Counted from the stretch's first letter, positions 9,507-18,866 are shown. The stretch is DNA of 64,000 bases from Symsagittifera roscoffensis (GCF_963678635.1 NC_087069.1:40228831-40292830); one strand, 5' to 3'. Translations and numbers: made by a program. The notes: generated from the sequence alone by a model not told the origin.

Positions 9507-10643
9507 CAATTCAAAAATCCATCAAAAATTGCTACCCAACAGTCACAGAATCAGTCTTCACCGACATCATCCCAAGATAATCCAACACCACCTTCAACTA
9601 CTCAAAATCCTCAAACATCTACACGAATTTCTTTTCAAGACAATCCATACACTTTTGAAGAACGGCACGCTCGTTTATCTGAACCACTAGAACCAGTTCA
9701 ACGACAAGCATCCCTAAGTGAACCAACATATAATCTTTACCCAACACTACCACAAGAACTAAGTAGAATACGAAACCTTAGTCAAAACCAAAACACAACA
9801 GAAATAAATAGACAAATTATACATCCTCGACGAAACAGAAATTTTCAAACTCCCCGAGTTCATTTTGATATACCTCAATCCCCATCACAAACCACTCCAG
9901 AAAACACCACTGGTATCACACCAGAAACTCCTACACTTTTTTCACAACGAAGCACTTCAAGTCTACCCTCAGACTACTTAGGTTCAACACCAACATCTGA
10001 ACAAATACGTGAAAATCCCTTTAACCCCCCAAACCTAACATCACGACTGCCATATTGGACTACACATTCATTCACACAAGGTGAACCAAATTTAGTCAAT
10101 GACCCCATAGATATTTCTACGGATACAACAACATCCTCATCACTACCAGAAACATTATCACTACCATCAACACCATCAATAAGCCAATTTTCACCACCAC
10201 CCTTTAACTTAAATTTTCCAAATAATCTCGACGCGAGATATCGAGAACAATCATCAATAAATATTCCTTTAAGACTAGATTGGAATACATTCACAGCACC
10301 TCCACCATTATTTGGACAACATCAAGAAAGTAACCGCCTTCATAACTGGGCACTTAATAGATTACAATATCGCCAAGATATTCACAACGATATCCGTGAT
10401 CACAATATTCAAATACTCCAACAAAACAGTTTACAATTAAAGTTTGAAATCACAGTTAAATTAAACAATATTACACAACATCCCTACCCATTAAATCCAC
10501 CTAACATAACAGCTCAATCACTACCACCACCGTTTATAACTACTGAAGTAATATATAAATACGACAGATACACCAAAAACACAATTGGTTACATTACATT
10601 TTATAACCCATACTCAGGATTATCATACACATGTATATTCTAA
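9507..10643 (+). CDS. ATG-less ORF of about 378 codons, Pro/Ser/Thr-rich with a folded C-terminus; LYPTL motif
   Basis: An open frame lies between TAA 9504-9506 and TAA 10641-10643 with no in-frame ATG, so ATG-based ORF finding misses it. Its first ~240 codons encode a Pro/Ser/Thr/Gln-rich, probably disordered region. The last ~130 look folded (DWNTF, a HNWALNRLQYRQDI helix, then a beta-like stretch). LYPTL at nt 9735-9749 fits the LYPxL late-domain motif that binds ALIX. The frame overlaps the glycoprotein start by 13 nt. Translation would need a splice joining an upstream ATG, a non-AUG start, or a frameshift. A direct shift from the preceding ORF seems excluded, because this frame has a stop at 9504 and the previous ORF ends at 9501. 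A matrix-like role is inference from the motif and position only. Confidence 0.65.
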   Translation, partial: QFKNPSKIATQQSQNQSSPTSSQDNPTPPSTTQNPQTSTRISFQDNPYTFEERHARLSEPLEPVQRQASLSEPTYNLYPTLPQELSRIRNLSQNQNTTEINRQIIHPRRNRNFQTPRVHFDIPQSPSQTTPENTTGITPETPTLFSQRSTSSLPSDYLGSTPTSEQIRENPFNPPNLTSRLPYWTTHSFTQGEPNLVNDPIDISTDTTTSSSLPETLSLPSTPSISQFSPPPFNLNFPNNLDARYREQSSINIPLRLDWNTFTAPPPLFGQHQESNRLHNWALNRLQYRQDIHNDIRDHNIQILQQNSLQLKFEITVKLNNITQHPYPLNPPNITAQSLPPPFITTEVIYKYDRYTKNTIGYITFYNPYSGLSYTCIF

Positions 10644-13249
10644 AATTATTAATTTTTCTCCAACTCCTTTTTCTAGTAATCTCAAATCAAAACATAAACC
10701 CTTCTCCTCGTACAGGACCACAAGATTTATTAGTAACACATTACGATTGCGAAGAAAATGAACAAAAAACACTACATAAATATGCAATAAATCAAGTATC
10801 ACAATGTGAAACAGAACCACAAGCTATAGAAACCACAGATATAATAGCAACACTCTATTCAAAAGCCCGAGCAACAACAGTTACAGGTTATAAATTCACA
10901 GCGACATTTTCCGAAAAGAAAGTACATTGTTCACAAGTCTCGAACGGAAACAAAAACCGACTTGACCATGAATCATTCTATCAAAGTAATATAGAACGTC
11001 TTTTACATCTCAATCCCGACGATTGTAAAAATGAATTACTTAGACTAAACATCACACAAAATAAAAATTCCCAAAGAAAATTAGTTAATTTTCAAGTTTT
11101 TTCAGACTCTGTACACCAATCACAACTTGAAAGACACCAAGGACATATAAAACTAGACGAAAAATACCCGTATAACGGCGCACACGGACGATTAACCTAT
11201 GACCTACATGATAAACATTGGATACCACACATTGGTATAAATAACCCATCGAACTGCAAAGCAGACACGAAAAATAAAGGATACCAAGAAATAATGTTTT
11301 TCGATTGGAAAATACAACTCGAAAAAATACAACTCACACGAGATTTATCTGATAATACAATGATCTATCAAGGAATCCGACTACCTTGTAAAAATGATCA
11401 AGGATATTGCGACCCTACAACAAGAACACAAGCAACAATTGTTTGGTTCCCCGAAGATACATGTACAACATTTCAAGTAGCAAAAATACACGCTCGTATG
11501 ATAAAATTTCACGAAAAATATTTCATACAATCAATTCCTTATGAACAAGTCCATCCATCACGCAAACTAAGTTCCGATTTTAGAAACATAGACAATATAG
11601 AAAATAAATTGACACGTTTTCAAATATATCAAGAAACAGAACTTGCATGTAAATACAGGAATCCACTTCACAGAACACAATACTCTGAAATATTAGTTGA
11701 ATATGAAAAAGGATTCGACATGACCACTGGAAAAGTAAAAATCGACCCATATGCCACAGGTCATCCTCCAAACGAAGGAACATCCTATATACCAGTTAAT
11801 TTTCAAAAAAGCAACGGACAACCTGGTGGACATCTAAAACCTTATGACACCAGAAGCACACGCTTACAAGAATTATCACTAATGAATACTACATATTTCG
11901 GTAATATCCACTATGATATTCATTTAGATATGAAACTAGATTATACAATTAGCCGAATTTTTCAAGAAATGTCACTCTCCGAATTAGAAACACTACACCA
12001 ACTATGCGAATTAGAACGAACACAAATATTACAATCACTTGCACTAGCAGTATTAAAAATACCCTATGCAGGATACTTATTATCTGGAAATAGATCAAAT
12101 TTTTTAGACTATGAAGGAAACATCTTATGGTTTTATACTTGTACTAAAAAAGTATCACCACTATACGTTTTTGAAGATAAACGATGTTATAAAAGAATCC
12201 CTATCTTTTATAAGAATAAAGTACATTTCGTGGATACACTTTCACGAAGAACCTATTTCTGGGATACCGCAGTCCCATGTGGATCAGAAAATAGCCACAA
12301 TGTAGTACAACTAAACCCTGATGAAAATAAATATTATCTTCTCACTCCATATCCCACATTAATGCAATCACTCAAAAAATTTTCACCAGAAAGCATTCGC
12401 GCTATCGCTCGAAACCCAAATATAGACTTACAATCAATAGGAATCTATTCAAAATCAGATATTCAACATCACATTAGAACACAACAATTCCAAGAATTAT
12501 TAACACAAATGGACACTATACAAAGACAATCAATTGACCAAAATCTACGCAAACTTGCAGAAACCGCAGGTTTTGCCGATATCTACACGCAAGACTATAG
12601 CGGATATTTTAAAGACATTAAAGATTATATATATCTAAACGGCGAAAAATACCGTCCCCAAGATATATCACCAATCAACATTTTTAGCTTTGTTACACTC
12701 AAGAATGAAATCCTTGATTTTCTAGGATGGCCCTACTACATCTTAGAAAAATTGACTATTTTATACGCAATGTTTAACTTTATTGGATTTCTTTTCTCAC
12801 TCTTAAAAGGAATCTACAATACATGTGCTATACACACACAAGTAAACAGACAAGCAAGCGTAGCACGCATACTCTTTGCAGGATTTTTTGGAATTTTTTC
12901 CACATCTATAAACAAAATTCTTTTAGACGCACAAATAAAAGAATATAACACAAAATTAACAACACGACAAAATACATATGACGAAGAACATAACAATGTC
13001 GACACACAGCCAACGGCACCACAATTACCACCCCTACCAAATAACCATCCACTATCCCTAGTCCCACGAAATTTTCGAAATTTAGCAATCACACATAATC
13101 CAAATTTTCGACTCAATACATCGCAAAGTCCCGTCCAACATATAATGACACACCAGTCACAAGATGATAACACTTATGAACAAATTATTGAACAGCCCCA
13201 TACCACCGCTTTTCAATCTCAAAATAATCATTTTTTTAGCCCACGATGA
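10631..13249 (+). CDS. env: Envelope-like glycoprotein, 872 aa, chuvirus (Jingchuvirales) type
   Basis: The frame runs from ATG 10631 to TGA 13247-13249. Residues 1-20 form a signal peptide. A long Cys-containing ectodomain follows, then a hydrophobic anchor at about 708-730, a second hydrophobic patch at about 745-757, and a cytoplasmic tail of about 110 residues rich in Pro, Gln and Asn. Resemblance to chuvirus glycoproteins is read from pattern: an early YDC (residue 38), spaced Cys pairs, a GNRSNFLDYEG segment, and a later C-YKRIPIFY--K-HFVDTLSRR block ending in VPCG. Capture of Jingchuvirales glycoproteins by arthropod LTR elements is known. PTAP at nt 13010-13021 (residues 794-797) is a TSG101-type late domain. 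The frame is intact. The family call is by eye and needs a profile search; the alternatives are another class III-like or phlebovirus-like fusion protein. Confidence 0.7.
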   Translation: MYILKLLIFLQLLFLVISNQNINPSPRTGPQDLLVTHYDCEENEQKTLHKYAINQVSQCETEPQAIETTDIIATLYSKARATTVTGYKFTATFSEKKVHCSQVSNGNKNRLDHESFYQSNIERLLHLNPDDCKNELLRLNITQNKNSQRKLVNFQVFSDSVHQSQLERHQGHIKLDEKYPYNGAHGRLTYDLHDKHWIPHIGINNPSNCKADTKNKGYQEIMFFDWKIQLEKIQLTRDLSDNTMIYQGIRLPCKNDQGYCDPTTRTQATIVWFPEDTCTTFQVAKIHARMIKFHEKYFIQSIPYEQVHPSRKLSSDFRNIDNIENKLTRFQIYQETELACKYRNPLHRTQYSEILVEYEKGFDMTTGKVKIDPYATGHPPNEGTSYIPVNFQKSNGQPGGHLKPYDTRSTRLQELSLMNTTYFGNIHYDIHLDMKLDYTISRIFQEMSLSELETLHQLCELERTQILQSLALAVLKIPYAGYLLSGNRSNFLDYEGNILWFYTCTKKVSPLYVFEDKRCYKRIPIFYKNKVHFVDTLSRRTYFWDTAVPCGSENSHNVVQLNPDENKYYLLTPYPTLMQSLKKFSPESIRAIARNPNIDLQSIGIYSKSDIQHHIRTQQFQELLTQMDTIQRQSIDQNLRKLAETAGFADIYTQDYSGYFKDIKDYIYLNGEKYRPQDISPINIFSFVTLKNEILDFLGWPYYILEKLTILYAMFNFIGFLFSLLKGIYNTCAIHTQVNRQASVARILFAGFFGIFSTSINKILLDAQIKEYNTKLTTRQNTYDEEHNNVDTQPTAPQLPPLPNNHPLSLVPRNFRNLAITHNPNFRLNTSQSPVQHIMTHQSQDDNTYEQIIEQPHTTAFQSQNNHFFSPR

Positions 13250-15045
13250 GCCGCCAACTTGGATCACTACACCGATCAAATTCCCATCCAACCAATCTCA
13301 CCTCTCCAATCCCAATCATACCACTTTTTGCTTTTCCGCCACCCGATTTTCTATCTAGCAATGTAACATCAGGCATGAATTCCGACACTAACTCACATAT
13401 TTCAGTTTTATACTCCATCTCACAGCTAAATAACCCGAATATTGAAACCCCCGATGAATTTGCCGACTCAGAACCATCCCCATCCAATAATTTTCATAAC
13501 CCTTCTAATTTTTCTCAACCTCCTTTTCAACCCATATTGTCAAATAACCCTGACCCAATCACTCCCACACCCTCTTATGCTTCCCAAGTTACCCCAACCT
13601 ACTCCTCATACCATTCTGACCAATCATCTCATTCTCCAGACACCCCCCGAATCTCCCCAGAACTAGATAATTTTATTACCCTACAACAACAACCCTACCA
13701 CCTTAACACCCCGACCATAAACCAAATCTCCTCCACTACAAATTCATCCAATCCCCCTACACCCTCTTCAAATTATACTGAATCATTAACACCATCATCC
13801 ACATCCACTATATCTTCACTAAACACTAATAGAGCTTACCGCACTTTTAAAAGAAAATTCCCCAACCATCCTTTCCCAGCAAAACCAGGAACAGCCCGTG
13901 AATACATCAACCACCCCCAGCATACTAACACTAAAGAATTTTTAGCTATCACTCTACCCTCATTTCCACAATACACTTTAAACACCCCTCACGACGCTAA
14001 CGAAACACGCAACTTTGTAGATGAATACGTTTTAATGCCCACTCTCTCTTGGACCTCATACTATCATTTCACTAACCCTCTTTGCTTACCTTTATTCAGC
14101 ACTTCCATCGATATAGAACGAAACAAAGACATGCTATATCGACTAACTACACCACTAACCGCTAGACAGTTTACTTACGTTGGATACAAAAAATCACTAA
14201 AAATACACACTGCACCTAGAGCTAATGAATATACACTAGAATACTACGATCACAACATCATCAGAGCTAACCAAGATCAATTCTTAGACGAAGATCGCTT
14301 CGCTAACCCACAAATCACCGAGAAATTTTTCATCAAGACACCATATGTATTTACACTAAACATCTTCGACCGAAAATTTGATCACATTATTTCAGAAGCA
14401 CTAACAAACACACAGGCATACGAAAATTTTAAAGAACGCTTCCAAATCTTTTCACTAACCTTTCATTTCCTTGCACCACACGAAAGAGATTTTCACTGCT
14501 CACACGATATTATGTTGCGAACTAAACAAACACATACATACAGTTACTATCGTTTCATCCAAAATCACTTTGACCTCCACACACCCTCTAGACAACCACA
14601 CCATCGTTTCCAATTCATCAATTCAAAATACACTTCACCGTATTTCCTAAATTTCACATATTGTATTAAAGACACTAACCTCCATGGTATTCTTCGTAAT
14701 TATGACCCCATAACCCAAATGTACATTTTCTGCCCCATCACCAAGACCTTCAACGCCGAAGAATCCCGACCCCTCCTTATCCCGCACGAGTTTGTACAGC
14801 CTATAGAAATCCCCATTTTAGAATTCATCCACAACACTAAATTTAACCACAAATTATATAACTTAATCCAAAACACACCTTATGAGTTTGCAGTAGGCAC
14901 TGAAGAACTAACCACTATTAAGGCACTTCAATTGCTTTGGCCACTGCTTCAAACTAAAAATATCATCCGCATCTTAGCTAAACTACTAACAACTTCAGAA
15001 CTAATTCACGACATCTTCCCCCACGGTTTTTTCCCCGACGACTAA
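13246..15045 (+). CDS. ORF of 599 aa, unknown function, translationally coupled to env
   Basis: The frame runs from ATG 13246 to TAA 15043-15045. The start overlaps the env stop as ATGA, a layout used for stop-restart translation in RNA viruses and retrotransposons. The first ~200 residues are Pro/Ser/Thr/Asn-rich and probably disordered. Residues ~200-599 look globular, rich in Phe, Tyr and His with few Cys. I recognise no family, signal peptide or membrane segment. The layout (disordered N-terminus, folded C-terminus) resembles that of the ATG-less ORF at 9507. Its base composition matches the rest of the element. It could be a structural or regulatory accessory protein, but nothing in the sequence decides this. 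Confidence 0.75.
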   Translation: MSRQLGSLHRSNSHPTNLTSPIPIIPLFAFPPPDFLSSNVTSGMNSDTNSHISVLYSISQLNNPNIETPDEFADSEPSPSNNFHNPSNFSQPPFQPILSNNPDPITPTPSYASQVTPTYSSYHSDQSSHSPDTPRISPELDNFITLQQQPYHLNTPTINQISSTTNSSNPPTPSSNYTESLTPSSTSTISSLNTNRAYRTFKRKFPNHPFPAKPGTAREYINHPQHTNTKEFLAITLPSFPQYTLNTPHDANETRNFVDEYVLMPTLSWTSYYHFTNPLCLPLFSTSIDIERNKDMLYRLTTPLTARQFTYVGYKKSLKIHTAPRANEYTLEYYDHNIIRANQDQFLDEDRFANPQITEKFFIKTPYVFTLNIFDRKFDHIISEALTNTQAYENFKERFQIFSLTFHFLAPHERDFHCSHDIMLRTKQTHTYSYYRFIQNHFDLHTPSRQPHHRFQFINSKYTSPYFLNFTYCIKDTNLHGILRNYDPITQMYIFCPITKTFNAEESRPLLIPHEFVQPIEIPILEFIHNTKFNHKLYNLIQNTPYEFAVGTEELTTIKALQLLWPLLQTKNIIRILAKLLTTSELIHDIFPHGFFPDD

Positions 15046-15054
15046 CAGGTAAGT
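15046..15054 (+). promoter_or_regulatory. Consensus splice donor CAG|GTAAGT
   Basis: CAGGTAAGT follows the stop of the 599-aa ORF directly. It is a perfect match to the metazoan 5' splice-site consensus. A donor here could join a downstream exon or remove the 3' spacer. Whether it is used cannot be seen. Confidence 0.35.
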
Positions 15055-15256
15055 ATGAATTCAATGAATATTACTAACTAATTAAAATATTGAAAAACTC
15101 ACCATTCTTTAATCATGTTTTCTTTAGATTTTTAGCCTTCATCCTAGATCATCTGAAAAATTCACAAAAGAAAAATAAAAAATAGCAAACTTCTTCAAAA
15201 CTGTTTAAGACCCTATTAAACTTTTGCACCAACAATTAAATAAATATAATACCAAT

Positions 15257-15375
15257 GCAGTAAATTAATTTATAAAATTTTCCCCCAAAAAGCAGTAAAT
15301 CTAATTATAATGAAAATTTGTATCTTAAAATTCCCCCATAACTAGCAGTAAATTTCCAAATTCTATGCAGTAAAT
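15257..15375 (+). repeat. Four copies of GCAGTAAAT in the 3' non-coding region
   Basis: GCAGTAAAT occurs at 15257, 15292, 15345 and 15367, with short C-runs (CCCCCA) between copies. The spacing is irregular, so it is a motif cluster and not a simple tandem repeat. It lies 200-330 nt after the last ORF. Confidence 0.6.
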
Positions 15376-16602
15376 TAATAAAATGCAACTGCAGTACTAA
15401 CCTTTTGATATTTTCATTCATTCGCACAGAAATTCTATCCACACTCGCACAGCTCGCCCACGAAGAATTGTTTAAAATAATGAATTTCAGTTTCAAGTTT
15501 TCACACTCAACAACTCTAACATATAATAACATGTTTCAAACTTTCCTTTAACCCGGTTGGAAAGGAATCATATACTAAACAAAACTAACCAACGCAGCTT
15601 ACTAAATACCACAAATCATAGAATAACAGCATGACTAAGAAAAGGAAACCAACGGTACCCAAACCGGATTAACCCAGTTTAAAACTAGATAATTTATTCT
15701 TTTGAAGACTATTACAAAGTCTTAGAAAGAGATAATAAAACACAAAAAAGTCGAAAGACAAACCCATACCACAAACAATTTGCTTTTTGGAAAAAGTACA
15801 TAACCAACAAGACACAAGTAAAACCACAACAAACCCAACATAAAACGTTGTCACATAACAGGACCCCTCACAAAAACCGCATGAAATCATACTCCCACAC
15901 CTGGCCTAACCCACCAGGAAGGACGTCCTGAGCATGCTCTATAGCCGGCCTAACCCACCGCGCTACATCCACGCTTTGTGACCACACCTTTATTTTTAAT
16001 AAGAGCTACTCAAGGGTGAGTAACTCTTCAAAATAACCGAACTAAAACAAAAAGCTTTTGTGAAAACAACTAACTAAAATCATTATTAAAAAATATTAAA
16101 CTAATAAAAGTTTTATAAAATGTAAAATCACATGATGCAATATATAGATCAGAATACAACACCAAGGACGAACATCAAAAGACAAGACGACCCCACTACA
16201 CTCGAGAGAGAATGACCAACTACAATCGATACCGCTCACAATCACAACTCAAAGGATTTAGAGTACGACTTGACCTCGCAGAAAAGGACTTCATTGAACC
16301 AGACCAATGACCACCTCGATGACCCAAGTGTACGTACAGATCCGAGTAACCAGGCATCCCCTCCACGCACAATCTCCACGCCATTCCCAAGCTAAGATCA
16401 GACACAAAAGAAGTTCTCCACGAAGAACAGAAAAACCTGACATAGCCAACCATTCTGAAATCAGAATTGATTTTGTTGCAAAGACCCAGTCGTTGTCACA
16501 AGAAGAAGCGGAAGAAAAATATGATGTTCGCCAAATACCAACGTCCATCATCCACCCTTGAATTACAGAAGAACTGTTCTAAAAAACTCTGTAAAACCCG
16601 GA
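15376..16602 (+). other. 3' non-coding region of element 1 before the LTR
   Basis: No convincing gene. GGCCTAACCCACC occurs twice (15903-15915 and 15947-15959), flanking a GGACGTCC palindrome. A purine-rich stretch at 16499-16519 is the best polypurine-tract candidate. An 84-codon frame at 16307-16561 has an Arg-rich middle and an IDFV motif also seen in the 80-aa ORF of element 2 (40851), but the match is too short to call a gene. Confidence 0.45.
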
Positions 16603-17016
16603 TGGGTGGAACCTGATCTAAACTATATTTTATGATTGGATAAATTAAATGTTTTACCCATGTAAAGTATTTAATATTAACCAATCATGATCCATCTAAC
16701 TAACAACCCACTTATTTGTAAGTGCTGAAGTTACTTGTAATTTCAGCACCAGAGAGATTTGAATTTAACTTAGAAATTAGTTGGACTCTCCCGAGCACTT
16801 CAGCAGCCGCAATAAACCAGTATACCCTAGATCTATTGAGCCTAGCAGAGACTAGTTAAACAACCTGAGACTAGATAGTATAAGAGTAAGATTAGGATCG
16901 GTATTAGACTAAGAAGTTGCACGAATCTATCCGGCCGAAAATAAGATAGCGTGACGAGCAGACGGTGTACCCTATCCGAAATTACTCTATGAGTTATACA
17001 CCCCAGTCCTAACTCA
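16603..17016 (+). repeat. 3' LTR of element 1
   Basis: This stretch aligns by eye with 40378-40760, the 5' LTR of element 2, through shared blocks (TCTAAACTA, CTAACAACC, TTTGTAAGTG, TAGATCTATTGAG, TCCGGCCGAAAA, GATAGCGTGACGAGCAGAC). Both copies lose similarity just after AACTCA, giving a right end at 17016 with the usual terminal CA. The left end is less certain: TG at about 16603 is my choice, but the LTR could begin as early as about 16521, right after the purine tract. Confidence 0.75.
16811..16816 (+). terminator. Polyadenylation signal AATAAA in the 3' LTR
   Basis: A canonical AATAAA lies about midway through the LTR, where the R region would be expected. The aligned position in element 2 is mutated (ATAAAC context without AATAAA). 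Confidence 0.55.
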
Positions 17017-17364
17017 GTTTGGATAGATTTTTTATCGAGATTTTAATGGCAAGTCTTGTCGCTAAGTTAAGTTCAAAGCGATACATTTCGCAGCTGTTAG
17101 AGCATTAACAACGGAAAAGCGTGCCTCCATTTAATTCGGATAGCTTGCTGGGCTTGTTTTTTTTCCACATGCATAATTAGAACGATATAATTATCTCAAA
17201 TCATAGGCAAAATTGTATCAGCGAAATGTCGTTGGGTGACAGGCAGTAGCGTGCAGACGGCAGAACGGAATTTGAGGGGTCTTCTTAACATGCTAAAAAG
17301 GGTCTGGAAAATCTAATTGGTCGACCTAAAAAAAAAAGAAAAAAGGTCGACAAAATTTCATTTT
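17017..17364. other. Unannotated flank between the element 1 LTR and the assembly gap
   Basis: No gene. A small inverted repeat built on GGTCGACC and GGTCGAC around an A/G-rich loop lies at about 17319-17355, just before the gap. Confidence 0.5.
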
Positions 17365-17564
17365 NNNNNNNNNNNNNNNNNNNNNNNNNNNNNNNNNNNN
17401 NNNNNNNNNNNNNNNNNNNNNNNNNNNNNNNNNNNNNNNNNNNNNNNNNNNNNNNNNNNNNNNNNNNNNNNNNNNNNNNNNNNNNNNNNNNNNNNNNNNN
17501 NNNNNNNNNNNNNNNNNNNNNNNNNNNNNNNNNNNNNNNNNNNNNNNNNNNNNNNNNNNNNNNN
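17365..17564. other. Assembly gap, 200 N
   Basis: Exactly 200 undetermined bases, a size often used as a scaffold placeholder. The gap falls at the left edge of the tandem array, where assembly is expected to be hard, so the number of array units to its left is unknown. Confidence 0.95.
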
Positions 17565-17946
17565 ATGGCTCTCATGCTTAAAGTCCAAGGAAATATATTT
17601 CTACCAATGGGAACCCAAAAAAAACTCTACATGGTCATAACGTCCGGGTTCGTCTTTAAAACAAATTCAGAACTTCTGTAACGCAGAAAACATAAATTAT
17701 CAAATGATCAGTTCGGGAGCGCAGGATTACTACATTTCGAAAGAAACAAAGGCTCATTGAAAAAAACATCATCGTATATTGGAAGGAATTAAAGACCAAA
17801 AGGTCAAAACATTCGTACCAAGGGCGCTCTGAAGAATAAAATTTCTATGCATAGAAAAAAAAACATTGCGCCACTCTAAACCCATCACGGACGCGAAGTT
17901 AACAGTGCGAGAAAATCTGACAAAGCGTCCATCCTTACAAAATTGA

Positions 17947-18288
17947 TTGGAATTCTGTTATTTAGACGAGACGAGTAGGCCGTTTTCACCGTTTTTACTT
18001 CGCGTTCACGCTGCTAGCAACACAAGTTACAGCAGTGCCTGCAGATGTAGATGGAAAAGAGAGAAATTTGAGAAAAGAAGGCGAGTCGAATTTCTGTTTA
18101 TGCATTGGCGTGCAGAAAAGTTGACCATTCTGAGCGATCATACCGCGGAACTTGTAGGGGGACTAACAAGTCAAGGGGAAGAGGACGAGTCGGAAAGTGC
18201 AGGATGTGCAACGTATGCAGAGCATGCCGAGCAGCAGCCACGATCAGAAGGTCGGATGGGTAAACCAAGAAAGCAAAGGCGAATGTGA
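17947..18288 (+). pseudogene. Unit A, 113-codon ORF of unknown origin
   Basis: A basic N-terminal half and an acidic Glu-rich stretch are visible. It is repeated with only a few substitutions at 21193-21534. It sits between the integrase remnant and the next gag-like ORF, so it is probably part of the old retroelement. No domain is recognised. The start is an alternative codon or a chance one. Confidence 0.35.
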
Positions 18289-18486
18289 CTCCTCCTCAGG
18301 GTCAATTGTATATGTGCTGATGTCTTGAAAAACGTTGAAAAAACGTAACTGAACTGAAAATTTCAAGCGCCAGAGTACTGGCGAACTTGAAAGCAGGAGT
18401 ATACAGCGGGTCGTCGTGTCAACTTTAAGCTCAACTGAAATAGAGCGCGTCATGGTAAAGACGCATAACCGTCTCATTCCTTGGAA

Positions 18487-18866
18487 AATGATTTTCTAGA
18501 TTACAAAAGAAAAAAAAAGAATTCACATACTCGGGAAGGCGGAAGTAATAACCAAGCTGAACGGGTTGGCCGTGCAAAAGATGATATCGAGATCGCGAGA
18601 TATTATCAGTCGATACTGGGGCACACTCTAATTGGATCCGTGGTCTTGGAACTGATTCAGAGGAATATAGTGATGACAGTAGCAGGTACAGAAGAATAGC
18701 CGAAGAACTGTCAAATTAGTGTGTTGAAACCGATACAAAAGAGAAGACGTAATGTACCATTAAGCCTACAAGATAAGTTAGATGAGGGAGGTTCGCGATT
18801 AAACCAGGAGAGACCTATTGATACATTTGAGAAATATTCGCGCAAAAAGTTCAGAAACACAATTTA
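18487..18866 (+). pseudogene. Unit A, gag-like fragment with an in-frame stop
   Basis: From the ATG at about 18487 the frame runs to a TAG near 18697, where unit B has an open AAG codon (21942 region). Downstream the two units stay similar to about 18866. The protein is basic and polar (KKKNS, RGGSNN). A Gag or post-capsid region is inferred only from its position before the RT remnant. Confidence 0.4.

Larger units (their letters stand above)
1..17016 (+). mobile_element. Element 1: large env-bearing Ty3/Gypsy retrovirus-like element (5' end outside window)
   Basis: A plus-strand series of overlapping frames is followed by an LTR-like sequence. The PR-RT-RNase H-IN order and a GPY/F-like module after the integrase place it in Ty3/Gypsy. 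The coding frames are open and nearly free of damage, unlike every other mobile element here, which suggests a young or recently active copy. The plus strand is strikingly A-rich and G-poor (one sampled 60-nt line at 2881 has 30 A and 5 G), and this bias fades near 15,000-16,000. The 3' LTR is recognised because it resembles the start of element 2 at 40378-40760. The 5' LTR is not in the window. At more than 17 kb it is far longer than the usual 5-9 kb of Gypsy elements. Confidence 0.85.

Noticed and set aside
9974..10294. Minus-strand ORF of 106 codons
   Set aside because: It is the shadow of the ATG-less plus-strand ORF and has no domain.
17285..17640. ORFs covering the N gap
   Set aside because: They consist mostly of undetermined residues.
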